From Microcebus murinus (lineage: Eukaryota > Chordata > Mammalia > Primates > Cheirogaleidae): DNA of 64,000 nucleotides. The notes beneath the pieces are model-generated. The model was given only the letters and a program-made list of their open reading frames with translations. It ran no database searches and was not told the origin of the DNA. The DNA lies in assembly GCF_040939455.1 (NCBI RefSeq), contig NC_134124.1, positions 32,687,138 through 32,751,137 on the forward strand. Reading direction: 5' to 3'. Numbering within the stretch: the first letter of the stretch is position 1; each line of letters opens with the position of its first letter. The position numbers and the translations under genes were made by a program. This document shows positions 48,476 to 61,580 of the stretch, in pieces.

Positions 48476-49366
48476 TAGTACACACAGGGATCGCATGCAG
48501 AGTGCTGTGGGAACAGCCACAGAGTCCTTTGAGCAATGGTGTCTAGGTGAACCGGGTACAACAGCCATTTCAGTTTTCTGGTTAATTCATGGTTAGCCTG
48601 AGTCCCTGTCTTTGGTTTAGGCCTCTCTGAAAATCTTTCTAAAATATGTCAGGAAAAAAAAAAATAGGACCTTCCCAGAACATTGACCTGGACCGCTGAG
48701 CATCATTAAGTCATAGAGGACTCAAGGTCTGGCGGGCCCTTAGCATCATCCTTCTAGATACCAATGCTCACTGGCAAGATTTGTATGTAGAAATGTTGAA
48801 ATCAATTGTTATTTGGATGATTTATTTCTGAGCATGAACTGGGCTTTTTGGCTCTAACTGGGGGGAAACAGTGGAAAGAAGAGACAAAAAAGGGTTATGG
48901 TTCCCAGCAGAGACCCCTCTCCTTGTCCTGTCCACACAAGGCTGTGTTAAGAGTGTGATCTCCAGACACCCAAGGGTATTGGTGTTGTCCACAAGCTCCT
49001 TTGGAGAGAAAACCATGTGTGAGACGTTTCCCTGCATTGCCTGTATTAGCAAGAGAAATTACAGAGGAGGAGCCAGGGAGGGATCTGGGCTTTGACCAAA
49101 ACCGATGAGTTGCATCCAGGAGTGACCGACATGCTAGATTAACCTTCCTTGCTCTACAATCATTTTCCAGTTGCAGCCCATTCAGGGCAATGTCTTATGT
49201 CACATCGTCATTAGATTGGGGTAGAGCTGATTTATTTTGTTTGTTATTTTCCAAAAAACTGGCCAGAGGCATGGAATAGGATCATAGGCCCTAATTGCTT
49301 AGACGATATTTTCCTGGCATATATAAATGTGCCTCGATCTGGTTTATCTATTATTAGTTAGAAGGA

Positions 49367-49400
49367 GGAGCCTATTTATTTTCTTGATAAATAGGAGACT
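49367..49400. repeat. Inverted repeat with MEF2-like arms
   Basis: CCTATTTAT (49371-49379) and ATAAATAGG (49387-49395) are perfect arms around a 7-base loop. A GGAG/CTCC pair (49367-49370 and 49397-49400) can extend the stem with a small bulge. Confidence 0.8.
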
Positions 49401-49724
49401 CCCACGGGGCCTCCTGATTAAACCACGAGACAGATGTTTCACGAGAGGGAGAAGGACGGGGAATCAATCAGTGGTTCATTTTGCAGAGAACCGATTCATG
49501 ATGTAAACACGAGGGAAAGAGCATCAGTGAATTTGTGTCACGCAGTATTAACGAGAATGGGATCCTGCCTTCGTGGCAGAATTTGCCCATGTTACCCCTC
49601 TGCTATTCAGAACGAGTGACTTGAGAGCTTGGCTGACTGGTTCAACAGGCTGACCCCTCCTTCTGTTGAGATGATCAGAGTCTTCGCTTTGGGACGAGGA
49701 AGGTCGTGGTGCTCCCACGTGTTG

Positions 49725-49990
49725 ATCCCATAGCTGTGTGATGAGTCCCTACTGAGTGTAAGCCCTGTGCTAAGTGCCAACCAGACAGCAGCGAACGAGC
49801 TGGTGCGGCCAGCCCCTGCTGTCATGGGGCAATGGGGTGAATTGAAATGATAAATATATGAATAAATAAACAAGAGCAATGCCAGAAAGCAATTCAAGCA
49901 ATGCGGATAATTAAAACAGGGTGATGTGATGGTATTTGACTGGAAGTTACTTTCAGCTGGGTGTCGAGGTGACGTTTCAATTAGAGATGA
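49725..49990 (-). mobile_element. L2 3' part, antisense
   Basis: CTGAGTGTAAGCCCTGTGCT, CAACCAGACAGCAGCGAACG and CCCCTGCTGTCATGGGGC. Confidence 0.65.
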
Positions 49991-50596
49991 GATAAGACTT
50001 GGCAGGCGTGTGCCTTGCTGGCCGTATCCTGCTCTCTGGATGCTGGCTCTTCCTAGTGTCTTCGGGGGCAGGCTTCCAGCTCCCGGAGCCTGAGGAGTGG
50101 CATGTGGGCCCAGCAACCGCTGACTTTCCCTGTGTCTGTTTTATAAGGCTTCACCCTGCCTGGCCTTGTACGAGGAAAGCCGCACATAGCAGGAGGTTCC
50201 CTAAGAGCCCAGTTTGGGGGCGGCTGCTAACACACAAGAGTGACGATAAGGGAGCACTCATGAATTACTAAATCAGCCAACACGTGCTCTAGGTTCCATG
50301 CCCTGCTTCCCCAGCACATCCAAGTGTTGTAAGGCCAGGGTAGAGAAGAATGGGGACACTGCAGACTGGCACATCTGAGTAAGGTTGCCCATTTACGCAC
50401 CCCCCAGAGAATAATAATAAAACGCCCAAGCATTTTGCTGGAGTTTACATAACATGTTAAGACCCCCAGTGCAGGGGTGGGGGGCTCTCTAGTGAGACAG
50501 CGCTTAAAGATCTGGAATCTTCCTTTGAGCAAGTAAAATGTTTTCAGGGAAGGGGGTGGATGGGGGCTTATGTAGGAATCTCACGGGTTTATCTAG

Positions 50597-50970
50597 CGTA
50601 TTAGCTTGCTAGGCCTGACATAACAGAGTATCACAGACTGGCTCACTTAAACAACAGAGATTTATTTTCTCACATTGCTGGAAGTCTGGGTTGTGGTGTT
50701 AGGTGGGTTGGTTTCTCCTGAGCCCTCACGTCTGGGTTTGTAGGTGGCCGACTCCTCCCTCTGTCTTCGCCGTGGTCTTCCCTCTGTGCGGGTCTCTGTC
50801 CTAATGTCTTCTTAGAAGGACACCCACTCTAATGACCTCTTTTTAACTGAATTACCTCTTTAAAGACCCTGTCTCCAAATGCAGTCACATTCTGAGTCAC
50901 TGAAGGTTAGGGCTTCAATATATGAATTCTGGGGATGGGTGGGTAGAGCAGGGACAATTCAGCCCATAAC
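50597..50970 (-). mobile_element. MLT1-type MaLR LTR, antisense, near complete
   Basis: GCGTATTAGCTTGCTAGGCC, ACAACAGAGATTTATTTTCT, CACTCTAATGACCTCTTTTT and TTCAGCCCATAACATC at the end. Confidence 0.85.
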
Positions 50971-51649
50971 ATCTTGGAATCTTTCAGATGCCAGGGGCTC
51001 TGTGTCTCCGGAATGCCTCTGGAAGGCACAATCTAGATATCTCAGAAATATGAATAATCCTTGCGGGAGGAGAGAAGTAACTAGGGAAAAAGTCCTTTCT
51101 AAAGGAAGCAGGAGCTGAGTTTCTAAGATGGGAGGGACTTGGGTATGGAGAGGAGGAAGAGGTAGGCATTGGAGGCTGAGGTGTGGGAGGTAGTGGTTGG
51201 GGAGAAAGATCTAGAGTTGGATGAGCCTTATGTGCTCAGGGAGTAATAAAGAAATCGTTGTGACAAAAATAGGGTACTTATATTCCAAGAGTAGTGAGGA
51301 CTCGGTTGGATAGGACAGCTGGATCTATCTTGTCTAGGCCCTTTCACATCCGCTGGGGAAGATAAGAACTCATAGGGCAGGGAATAGGGAGCTGTTAATG
51401 TTGTTGTGAGGGAGAGAAATGAAATAATACAAGAGACTTCTAAAGGCGAGTTTGTAAAAGATTTCAGGCTGGGTTGGAGGGAGTAGTCAAACGGGCCAGA
51501 GAAGAGGCTGTTTGACCATCTGGGATAACGGACCTAAGACTCAAATGCCTACAGGGCAAGGCCGATGAGTGGAGGGGGCTCTCTTGGCCTGAAAGCCCAG
51601 TCTTCCCGCCTTTCCTCTCTCCCTGGCCAGGGGTGAGAGGTGGGAGACC

Positions 51650-51853
51650 TCAGTTTTTGCTCTTAAGGCCTTCAGTGGATGGGATGAAGCCCATGGCAAT
51701 TTGGAAAGTAACCTCCTTTACTTACAGTTAACTGATTGTAGATGTTAATAAGGTCTACAAACTACCTTTACAGAAGCATCTAGAGTGGTGTTTAGCCGAT
51801 CAACTAGGCACCGTAGCCCAGCCAAGCTAACACATCAAATTTAGCCATCACAG
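51650..51853 (-). mobile_element. MLT2-like LTR fragment, antisense
   Basis: TTTTTGCTCTTAAGGCCTTC, GATTGTAGATGTTAATAAGG and AAATTTAGCCATCACA, ending at the LTR edge. Confidence 0.75.
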
Positions 51854-52224
51854 CACCCAAGCAGGAAGGCGTGGACCACATGGAGCCTTGCCTTGTTTCC
51901 AGAGACTATGCACACCCCACTCGCTTGCTCCCAAACTGGCCACAGTGAGAGGCTGGGGGTGGCTGCTCTGCCAGGCCCTGGGTCTGACAGCTTGTTCTCA
52001 GTGCCTGTGCCCACACGAGAAGTGACTTGGAGGAGAAGAAACTGGGGAGGCCAGGCCCATCCTTCTCTGCTCTGATGCCAACAGTGTGCCTGGTTGTTCC
52101 TTCCCCAGCTGATCCTAGATGGCAAGGGCACCAGGGTCACTGAAGGTTTTATCTTTGAGCAGAGTAGCCAGGTGTCCCCTCCTGTGTGCCTTTCTGATGG
52201 CAAGGGAGCTATAATGTAGTAGCT

Positions 52225-52465
52225 ATGTTTGTGGTCTTTGGTGTCACAGTGACTGGGCTCAAAGCCCAGAGTCTCATGAGCTAAGGTTATGACCTTAGAG
52301 AAGCTCCTTATCTTCTTTGTGTCTCAGTTTTCTCATCTGTAAAATGGGGATGCAATAATTGTATGTACTTCAGAGAGTTGTTACATATCAAATAAGATGA
52401 TGACATCTGAGCTGCTTAGTACAGCGCATGAGGCATTAGGGCAGCTCACTAGTTTCTTCTTTCCT
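52225..52465 (+). mobile_element. MIR
   Basis: TCAGTTTTCTCATCTGTAAA and ATGGGGATGCAATAATTG. Confidence 0.8.
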
Positions 52466-53189
52466 CCTCCTAAACGTACAGCTGAGTGCCATTCCCTGCC
52501 TACTTAAGGTTAGGTGGGCCACATGCTATGCTGTGACCCATGACATGCAAGCAGAAGTGATGTGCATCTCTTCTGGGTGGAAGAGTTAAGAGCCAGCATG
52601 TGATTTGCCATGTTCCCCTCCCCTGCGACAGTGGAAGCACCTGTGTTGAGATAGATCTGTCAGCCAGGAGCCCAGAGTGAGTGAGTGAGCAGAGCCCCCA
52701 CCCACCTGCACTGGCAGTAAGCACTAGTATTATACGCTCTGACATATTGGGGTCATTTGGTGCCACCACAACCAGCCGATGTGTCCAGTAAGTGGTAGCT
52801 GGCTGTTATTATCTCCCTCTTCCTTTGGCCTTCTCGCGCAGACGCACCGAGCAGTGAAGAGACCGCTGGAGTCCTTTGCAGCCAATGCTATTTTTGGATC
52901 CATCGCCTTGCATGGGAGTCCTGCCTATACAACTGATACCGTACTTTGACCCTTCTCTCTTCCTGTCAGTTTGAGGGGGAAGAATTGGGATTTAAGTACC
53001 AGAGTCGTCTCAGTCAGTGTCCTTTGCAACCCTCACTTTTCTCATCTGTGAAATGGGTGTGAGAGCCTTGTTTTCTACCTTTTGCAAGACAGATTGTATG
53101 AAGGGTGCACGCATACAAGTTCATCCCTCAGAAATGACCATTCCTGGGCTTTCTTTTCCACCTTCTTTTCCATTCAGCACGTGATGTGA

Positions 53190-53483
<294 letters not shown>

Positions 53484-53717
53484 TAATAACTGCATTGCTG
53501 GTGACTAAATCGAGATAATTGGTGACTAGGTCCAGATTTATGATGCGTCCAGTGAGTAACGGGGCCCTCGCGTCTGCCGCCGAGCACTGGGAGCGCGGCG
53601 CTGTCTGAGCAGTTGGCGCCTTCGCTCCCCAGTGCCATGAAAAAGGAAAAGCAATACAGGCAGGATCTAATTATGAGGAGCAAATCATTTTTAAAAAAAT
53701 ATATCCAGGACAGGAAA

Positions 53718-53986
53718 TGCGGTTACACAGGATGCGTCACCTCCCATACATCTAGATTCCAGATGGAAACGGACGCTCGGAGAGTGGCTGTGACCCGACA
53801 CAGAGCCCCGCACAGGGCTGCCGGGCAGTTCCCCGTTCTCGCCGAGCTTTAGCTTCCTTGGGGTTTTCAGGGCTTCATCATTCTTGTCCCACTTTTATGG
53901 GGTAAATAACCCACACTGTTATTTACCTAATATATTTTCTTTTAATCGACCCACTTTATTTAAGCTGAAGCACATTTTTCTTAAAA
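53718..53986 (+). repeat. Intron 10 direct duplication, copy 1
   Basis: Begins TGCGGTTACACAGGATGCG and ends in CACATTTTTCTTAAAA. About 93% identical by eye to copy 2, with the differences clustered in the middle and the last about 150 bases almost unchanged. Confidence 0.95.
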
Positions 53987-54964
53987 GACAATTTACCTGT
54001 GAACACAGCAATTTGATATGCCGGTTTTATTCTTTTATTAAGGTATAAATTTTTAATAGTGCACCATTTATAATTTCTGTGTACCGTGTCTCGACTCAGG
54101 GTCTGAAGCTCCTCACTTCGGGGTGCCCTGACCCGCGATCAAAGCCCCGCTGGCTCTCCAGCTGCCCCCCTGGCGCCACTAGCAGAGTGGAGGAGGGGAA
54201 GACGTTGAGCTGAGCTAACTGCCACAGTCGATGGCTAGCCAGTCAGGTGGCCAGTTTCATCACATGCTGAACGAGGGATCCATAACTTGGACCCATTTAA
54301 TCCATGACGTCCGCTCCTGCTCTAAAATGCTCTGATTCTATCTGTGGGACATTCCTGACATCACATTGTTCCTGCTAAGGCAGTGAGGGTCCTCCAACCT
54401 TCTTTCAAAGTGTGCCTTTGTCTTCAGCTGTGGTCTGCTCTCTCTTTTGGTGTCAGGTGACAGAAAACTGATCTAAACTGGCAGAAACAACAAAAAAGGT
54501 ACCTTATATACTGGTGTAACTGAAAGGTTTAGGGATAGACTGCTTCAGGCATAGCTGGATCTAGGAACTCAAATAAACTTGCCTCTTTCTTGCTCAGCCC
54601 CTGTGTCCTCATCCTGGCTTATGATGAAGATGAGTGTCCAGTGAGCTGGCAAAATACTGGCCAGCTGTTCCAAGTTTGCATCCTGCCACTTAGCAACCCA
54701 GTGGAGAGAATGTACCTCTTTCTCGTTAGTTCCAGCAGCAGCCCCAGGAGCTCTTGTTCCCATCTCAGAAGCAGATACTCTGGGTGGAGGATGTGATTCT
54801 CTGACTCTCCAGGCCAGGTCACGTGAACAACCCTGGAGCCAGAGGGAGGGCGCCCTTTGGGTTTTGTAGGCACAATAACACTCAGTACGTATGTCCTGTC
54901 CAAAGCTAATTGCCTAATGCCATACCCACTGCCCTGAGGCTTTCCTCTTGGCCTCTGTGAACCA

Positions 54965-55236
54965 TGCAGTTACACAGGATGCGTCACCTCCCATACATCT
55001 AGATTCCAGATGGAAACGGACGCTCGGAGAGTGGTTGTGACCCGACACAGAATCCCTTACGGGGCTGCCGCAGCAGCTCCTCGTTTCTCGCTGAGCTTTA
55101 GCTTCCTTGGGGTTTTCAGGGCTTCATCATTCTTGTCCCACTTTTATGGGGTAAATAACCCACACTGTTATTTACCTAATATATTTTCTTTTAATCCACC
55201 CACTTTATTTAAGCTAAAGCACATTTTAGCTTAAAA
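54965..55236 (+). repeat. Intron 10 direct duplication, copy 2
   Basis: Begins TGCAGTTACACAGGATGCG. Same orientation as copy 1, about 1.25 kb downstream. Its 3' end runs into a hairpin at 55218-55242 that copy 1 lacks. Confidence 0.95.
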
Positions 55237-55242
55237 TGTGCT
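55218..55242. repeat. Perfect-arm hairpin at the end of copy 2
   Basis: AGCACATTTTA (55218-55228) pairs with TAAAATGTGCT (55232-55242) across a 3-base loop. Confidence 0.9.
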
Positions 55243-55437
55243 CCCCTGGCCTGCTGCCCTCCTGGCCTGCTCCGCCCAGAGCCATCTTCCCAGGTGCTGT
55301 CTGTGTGTCGGCCAGCACCGGCTCACTCCCCTTTTGAGGCCTCTCTGACCCCCAGGCAGCCCAGGCTCTACCTCTTACCCTACAGTCTCCTCCCATTGTC
55401 ATCCCGCCCCGTGAGCAGGGGGACGCTGAACCAATGA

Positions 55438-56416
<979 letters not shown>

Positions 56417-56493
56417 GGTCACAGCTGAGAATGACTTCCTACACAGCCTGCTGGGCAAAGTCACAGCCTCCAAGGGGGACAGTGGAGGGCAAG
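56417..56493 (+). CDS. DOCK2: DOCK2 coding exon 12 (residues 352-377 plus 1 nt)
   Basis: The acceptor is CCTTTCCAG and the donor AAG|GTACAG. The exon encodes [20 protein letters not shown] and continues [17 protein letters not shown] is conserved in DOCK-A proteins, and the GDSGGQ turn leads into the GLWVTMK strand of exon 13. The donor is only moderately good beyond +3. Confidence 0.96.
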
Positions 56494-57041
56494 GTACAGT
56501 GCTGACAGGCAGTGTGCTGAGCCTCCCCCGGCCCGGAAGCCCTGGGCTCTCCAGCAAGCAGATAAAAACCCTGGAGCCTGGGAAACCGACCTCCTTCCAC
56601 ACAGACCCCTGGGAGGACTGGGAGTGCAGGATCCATAGGGATGGAAGCCAACTGGAGGCATGTCCCAGTGCCTAAAGGAAGACAGGAATTAATGCTTCCT
56701 GAACATCTCCTATGTGTCAGGCACTCCAATAAGTGACCTTGTTAGATTTCATCCTGACCCCAGTCCAGTGAGATAGATGGTGTCATTCTCACTTAAAAAA
56801 AGATGGGGTTGGGGGTGGGGGATAATTTGTCAGAGGATGACACTGCTGGGAGTGATCAGTGGCATTCAGACCCAGAGGCGTCTTGCTCCAGATCCCCTCC
56901 CCTCCCCGGGCTGGGTCACTCACTGTGTCTGTGGCCATGTGGTTCTGCCTCCAGTGGCCTCCTCCAGAAAGGGACAGGGGAGGGTAGACTGAGGGGACAC
57001 CTTGAAGAATTTGGGTCTTCATGGTGAGTGCTCCCTTCCAG
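56494..57041 (+). other. DOCK2: DOCK2 intron 12 (548 nt)
   Basis: An antisense MIR-like stretch (about 56690-56900) fills the middle. A GGGGTTGGGGGTGGGGGAT run at 56804-56822 is G-rich. Confidence 0.7.
56690..56900 (-). mobile_element. MIR-like, antisense, diverged
   Basis: CTCCTATGTGTCAGGCACTC then GTGAGATAGATGGTGTC. Confidence 0.55.
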
Positions 57042-57167
57042 GTCTCTGGGTGACGATGAAGATGCTGGTGGGTGACATCATTCAGATCCGCAAGGACTAT
57101 CCACATCTGGTGGACAGGACCACCGTGGTGGCCAGGAAGCTGGGCTTCCCAGAGATCATCATGCCAG
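57042..57167 (+). CDS. DOCK2: DOCK2 coding exon 13 (residues 378-419 plus 1 nt)
   Basis: The acceptor is CCCTTCCAG and the donor CAG|GTGGGA. The exon encodes [20 protein letters not shown] and continues [20 protein letters not shown], then MP. It supplies the strand and helix immediately before DHR-1. At 126 nt, phase 1 on both sides, it is frame-neutral if skipped. The donor, with G at +3 and +4, is one of the weaker ones in the window. Confidence 0.97.
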
Positions 57168-57244
57168 GTGGGACACAGCTGCTCTGACCTTACCCTGGGA
57201 GATGGGGGCAACTCAGCTTATCTGATGCATTTTTTTAAAGCATC

Positions 57245-57720
57245 AATGCCTTCTTTTTCACGTCTCTCTATGTCTCTCCTTGAAGGTAATCACCAAAAAA
57301 GACTTTTTCATATCCAAAAATGTCTATGCATTCACAAAATAAACAGAAACACATAAATATACACACATGCACTTTTTCCCCACTAATGGGATCACATTTT
57401 ATATACTTTATATATATCCTCACTTAATAATATACTTTATATAGTGTTCTGCAACTTGCTTTATCACTTAATAATTTATTATGGACATCATTTCTATTTT
57501 ACTACATGCAGAACAATTCCACTCTTTCTGGGGGAATATTGTCATTCTCTTAAATTTTTAAGCTATTTTTTTTATTACCAAAAGAATTCGTGCACATTGT
57601 AAAATATTCAAATGGCATGAAAGGATATAAAGTGAAAATGTTAAAAGCTCCCTCAAATCTGTGTTTCCAGAAGTAACCGCTACTATAAACATTTTCCAAA
57701 TATGTGTGTAATAAAAAACA
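57245..57720 (-). mobile_element. Ancient LINE-like stretch, antisense
   Basis: CTAATGGGATCACATTTTAT, TTCTGCAACTTGCTTTATCA and GTAAAATATTCAAATGGCAT match old L1 3' UTR text in reverse. Confidence 0.5.
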
Positions 57721-57739
57721 AAACAAAACAAGTGATATT

Positions 57740-58255
57740 GTATGATGTTAAGCAAAAATTAGCGGAGGGCATTGTTTTGGGCTGAGTTCCTGCACTAGGC
57801 CCAAGCAGACCAGGCTGAGGATCGAAAGGGAGCCACCCATGTCCAAGTTCCAGGTGATTGCCAAGCCCGAACTGAGTTGTTATCCAACCTTGGGAGACGT
57901 CAGGAGAGAGAGAACAACAAGTTTCCCAAATGGGCCAGCTGCAATCTTTAATTGACATGAAAGGAGTGAAGTTTCCTTTGTATTAATCCTTACAACCACA
58001 GATGACCTGAAGCAACCTAATGTTAACCAGTCAGTTATTTTTCCATTATTCTGTTTCCCTGTGACGAGGGCAGTGACTCTGATGACCAGGTCACTTTTTG
58101 CTCTTTGCTCCTGCCTTCTTCAGCCCTCTCTCATAGAGCTAACAAACAGTTTCTGCTTGGCTCATTGGAACTTACCCTGTTTGATGGAATGAAGTCTTCT
58201 AGAATCATAAACCATCTTTAAACTAAATGTGTTGTAATTTTGTCTGTTGACAATA
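57740..58255 (+). mobile_element. Possible LTR-like sequence
   Basis: Layout resembles an old ERV LTR: TTTGATGGAATGAAGTCTTC and ATCATAAACCATCTTTAAAC near the 3' edge. Family not identified, and it could be unique sequence. Confidence 0.35.
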
Positions 58256-58833
58256 ATAGTGCTGTTTTGAAACCTCCCCTCTTGTCTTAAGTCCGTGTCC
58301 ATGACCGCTCTCGCTGACTTACCCTTTCTTTCCACGTTGGCTTGGGGCTCCACTGGGGGAATGTACCTTATTCGTACCTGCTCTACTTGAGACTGCGATT
58401 ACTACCTTGCGCAGTCCCTCCTGGGACTTTCCATTCCTACTGCCCTCCCCTCCTTCCTGAAGATCCTCTGTGCCTGTCCCTAACCGCATGTCCAGGGACA
58501 CCTGGATGTGCGGGTCTGGTGGTTATTCAAGTTCAATTCAGTGGGCGCTTTCCTTTGCCTGCCCAGAAGGTGTCACTAGAGGATGAAAATTAAATCATTT
58601 CACTGTGGAGAACAACATGGCCAATTTTCAACCATCCTACCTCCCTTATTGCAATTGATTTCCTGCTGTTCCTTCATCCCCTTGTTACCTACTTCTGCAG
58701 CCTCCCTGATGAGGTAAAAATGCTTTTTCCAAACAGGTTCTGATTTACATTTCATTAATAGCAATCAAGGCGGGGCGCTTCCCCCAACGCTCCGTCCCCC
58801 TAGTCAGTGCCCGCGCCTGCCGCCCAGACCTGA

Positions 58834-59115
<282 letters not shown>

Positions 59116-59275
59116 TGATCTTCACCTTCGGAGCGTGGTTAGCACAGTGGCTCTTAATAAGACCTCGTGTTATTTCTTTACACCAGAGCAGTTTTTTTTT
59201 TCAATGTCTCTTCCTTTCCTTTCATGACCCCCTCCTCCTTCTTCTTCTTGTAATTTTATTTTTTTATTATTATTA

Positions 59276-59297
59276 ATTTTTTTTTTTTTTTTTTTTT
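59276..59297 (+). repeat. Poly-T run after (TTA)n
   Basis: A TTATTATTATTAA tract followed by about 20 T. No Alu body attached. Confidence 0.9.
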
Positions 59298-59924
59298 GCT
59301 TGGTCTCAGCTTATGGGTTAGCTTTTTGCAGTTAAAATGTTTTCATTGAAACTTGAGCTTTATTCAGGCAAAATCCATGGTAAGGAGAGGATCAATACAG
59401 TGCTTAGGGCTGGTGTGGAGGCTCAGAATGTCCTCAAAACACATTCTCAACACTTAATCTAGCTCCCCAGCACTCAGCCAGAAATTCTAGTGGAAAGCCT
59501 TATTCGTAAATTGGTCTCCAGAGGGCTAGCAGAGTGTATTCAAGAATGCAAAGCACACTGCTATATTTATACAGCATATGTCCTGTCCAATATTTGTCAT
59601 GTGTGTTTACATTTATTTGCTTATATTTCCTTTAAGTTTGTCAGCATTTGTGTCCAGTGTGTGGGAGGGTTTGCTTCTCAGTTCCTCCTGTCGGAGCACC
59701 TAGTTGAAAATAAAATCAGCTCTCAGCACAAGTTCTAGCGTGGGCAATCTTCTTAGGCCACTGTAGATGATCAGATAGCCGAGTAGGGTGCAAGAGTTAA
59801 TCAGAGAGGGGACGTGAAGATTGATAATTCATCAGTTCTATCCCTTGGGCCTGGAGCACAAGTTGATATTGCTACCTTCTACCTAAGAACAACCAACTCG
59901 GGGATTGCCAGGTGTCAGGCAGGC

Positions 59925-60095
59925 TGTGTGAGATTTGATGCATTTTTGTTATCATCTTCCATTTGACAGATGGGGAAACAAAACCTTTGTCAAGTAAAAC
60001 AACTTGCCTGGGGTTGTAAAGTTAGTGTATTGCAGAGATGGGGTTTGATTCCAGGTTCCAGGCCCTCTGAAATGCCTTACCGTAATGCCTTCACA
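59925..60095 (-). mobile_element. MIR, antisense
   Basis: CATCTTCCATTTGACAGATG and GGTTTGATTCCAGGTTCCAG. Confidence 0.65.
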
Positions 60096-61034
60096 TTTTA
60101 AAAAAATTCTTCCATTTGTTTCTCATTTAAAAACGAGGCTAAAAAGCACTTGTAATACATTCTGGGAACATACATAGTTATTTTTTAAATTTAAAGAAAG
60201 CCCCACAATTGCCTTTTTGTTCATAAAGACTGCCTCCATTAATTAATATCTATTTAAACAAATTCTAAGCATTTAACTCATCCTCCTTTTGTTGGAGTCT
60301 GAAACATTTCTGAAAAATAAAATAAGTGAGAAACACTCTGCTCAAAGGAACACAAAGGGAGAGCAGAGGGTTTTTATCTGAAAGGAAAAATTGCATTTCA
60401 CAAATGTATAGACCATCCCTTTGAAGTTATTTTTATCTAACTACCTGTTGGAGAACTTTTTAACCTCAGCTTCATTTTTAAAACATTGATACGCTTGCCT
60501 TCTGTGTTGGCGAAGGAGAAATTAAAAGGAGCAGTTAGCAGGCAAGCAGGCATCTTATCTCCTGTCTGAACCGTTCCTTCTTCCACCTCTGCCACCTTTC
60601 AAGTTGCACCCAACCAGGTCGAGCTGCTGCACTTGCCGAGGATGAACCGATGAGCAGATATTCTGGGGGAAAGGTGATTGTGGGGTACAATGATAATTTG
60701 CAGTTTCCTCTGGTAGGGAAGTTATGGGGGAGTTCGGTTGACTGACTATTGAAAATTGTTAAGGAAGCCCGTGGGAGGCTTTTCCTTTTCTATTTGCAGA
60801 AATAAATATTACTGTCTAATTAGGTGTCAGGCAGCACATTCCAACACTTTTGTTTGATACTGGCAGGTTCTTATGGGAACAGTCCCCTTTCGGAATATCG
60901 ATTTCTCCTCCTGTTCCAGGTGCGTGCTGCCTTTGGCAGAGCGGGACCAGAGGGCAGAGCAGGTTAGGACTGCCCTTGGCTCACTATGGGGTCCCAAGGA
61001 CCTTGCTCAGGAGGGGGTCTTAGCAGGGAAGCTC

Positions 61035-61200
61035 ATGGGATTGGCTCTGGGGTCAGACAGCCAGGGTTCAAATCCTGGCCTCCCCTCCTGTCAGCTGTCT
61101 GATCTTGGGCAAGTTTATCCATCTATGAAAGAGAGAAAGAATAATAACCTCTTCTCCTGGGTTGCAAGTTAAAGAAAGCAGTAGCTGTCAGGCACCTGGT
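61035..61200 (+). mobile_element. MIR
   Basis: GGGGTCAGACAGCCAGGGTT, CAAATCCTGGCC and CTGATCTTGGGCAAG. Confidence 0.75.
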
Positions 61201-61394
61201 ATACAGTCATACACAGGACAGGAAGGAGACCAACATTCGCGGAAGGGGAACCTTGGGGGTCCTGAGGGAGTCACGCAGGTACCCAGCCGCAAGCAGGGTT
61301 CTGGAGAAGAGAGAGCTGAGACGCCCGGCCCAGAAACCCCGCTTCCCTGAGACAAACCAGCTCGAGGAGGTGGAGGCAGGGGCCGGGCAGTGGG

Positions 61395-61580
61395 CGTGGT
61401 GGTAAAGACCGTCACCTCCGGGGCCGGGCAGCCAGGCTCAAAGCCCAGCTCAGCCTGGATTAGCGAGATGACTTTGAGCAGTTACATAACCTCTCTGAGC
61501 CTGAGCGTCTCTGCCTGAAAACCAGACCAGCCACCGCACCTTTCCCTTGTGAATATCTGATGAGGTAATCATCTGATTAG
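61395..61580 (+). mobile_element. MIR
   Basis: TGGTGGTAAAGACCGTCACC, GACTTTGAGCAGTTACATAA and CTCTCTGAGCCTGAG. Confidence 0.7.

Noticed and set aside
51630..51660. Possible coding homology at TTTTTGCTCTTAAGGCC
   Set aside because: It belongs to an MLT2-like LTR in antisense, not to a gene.
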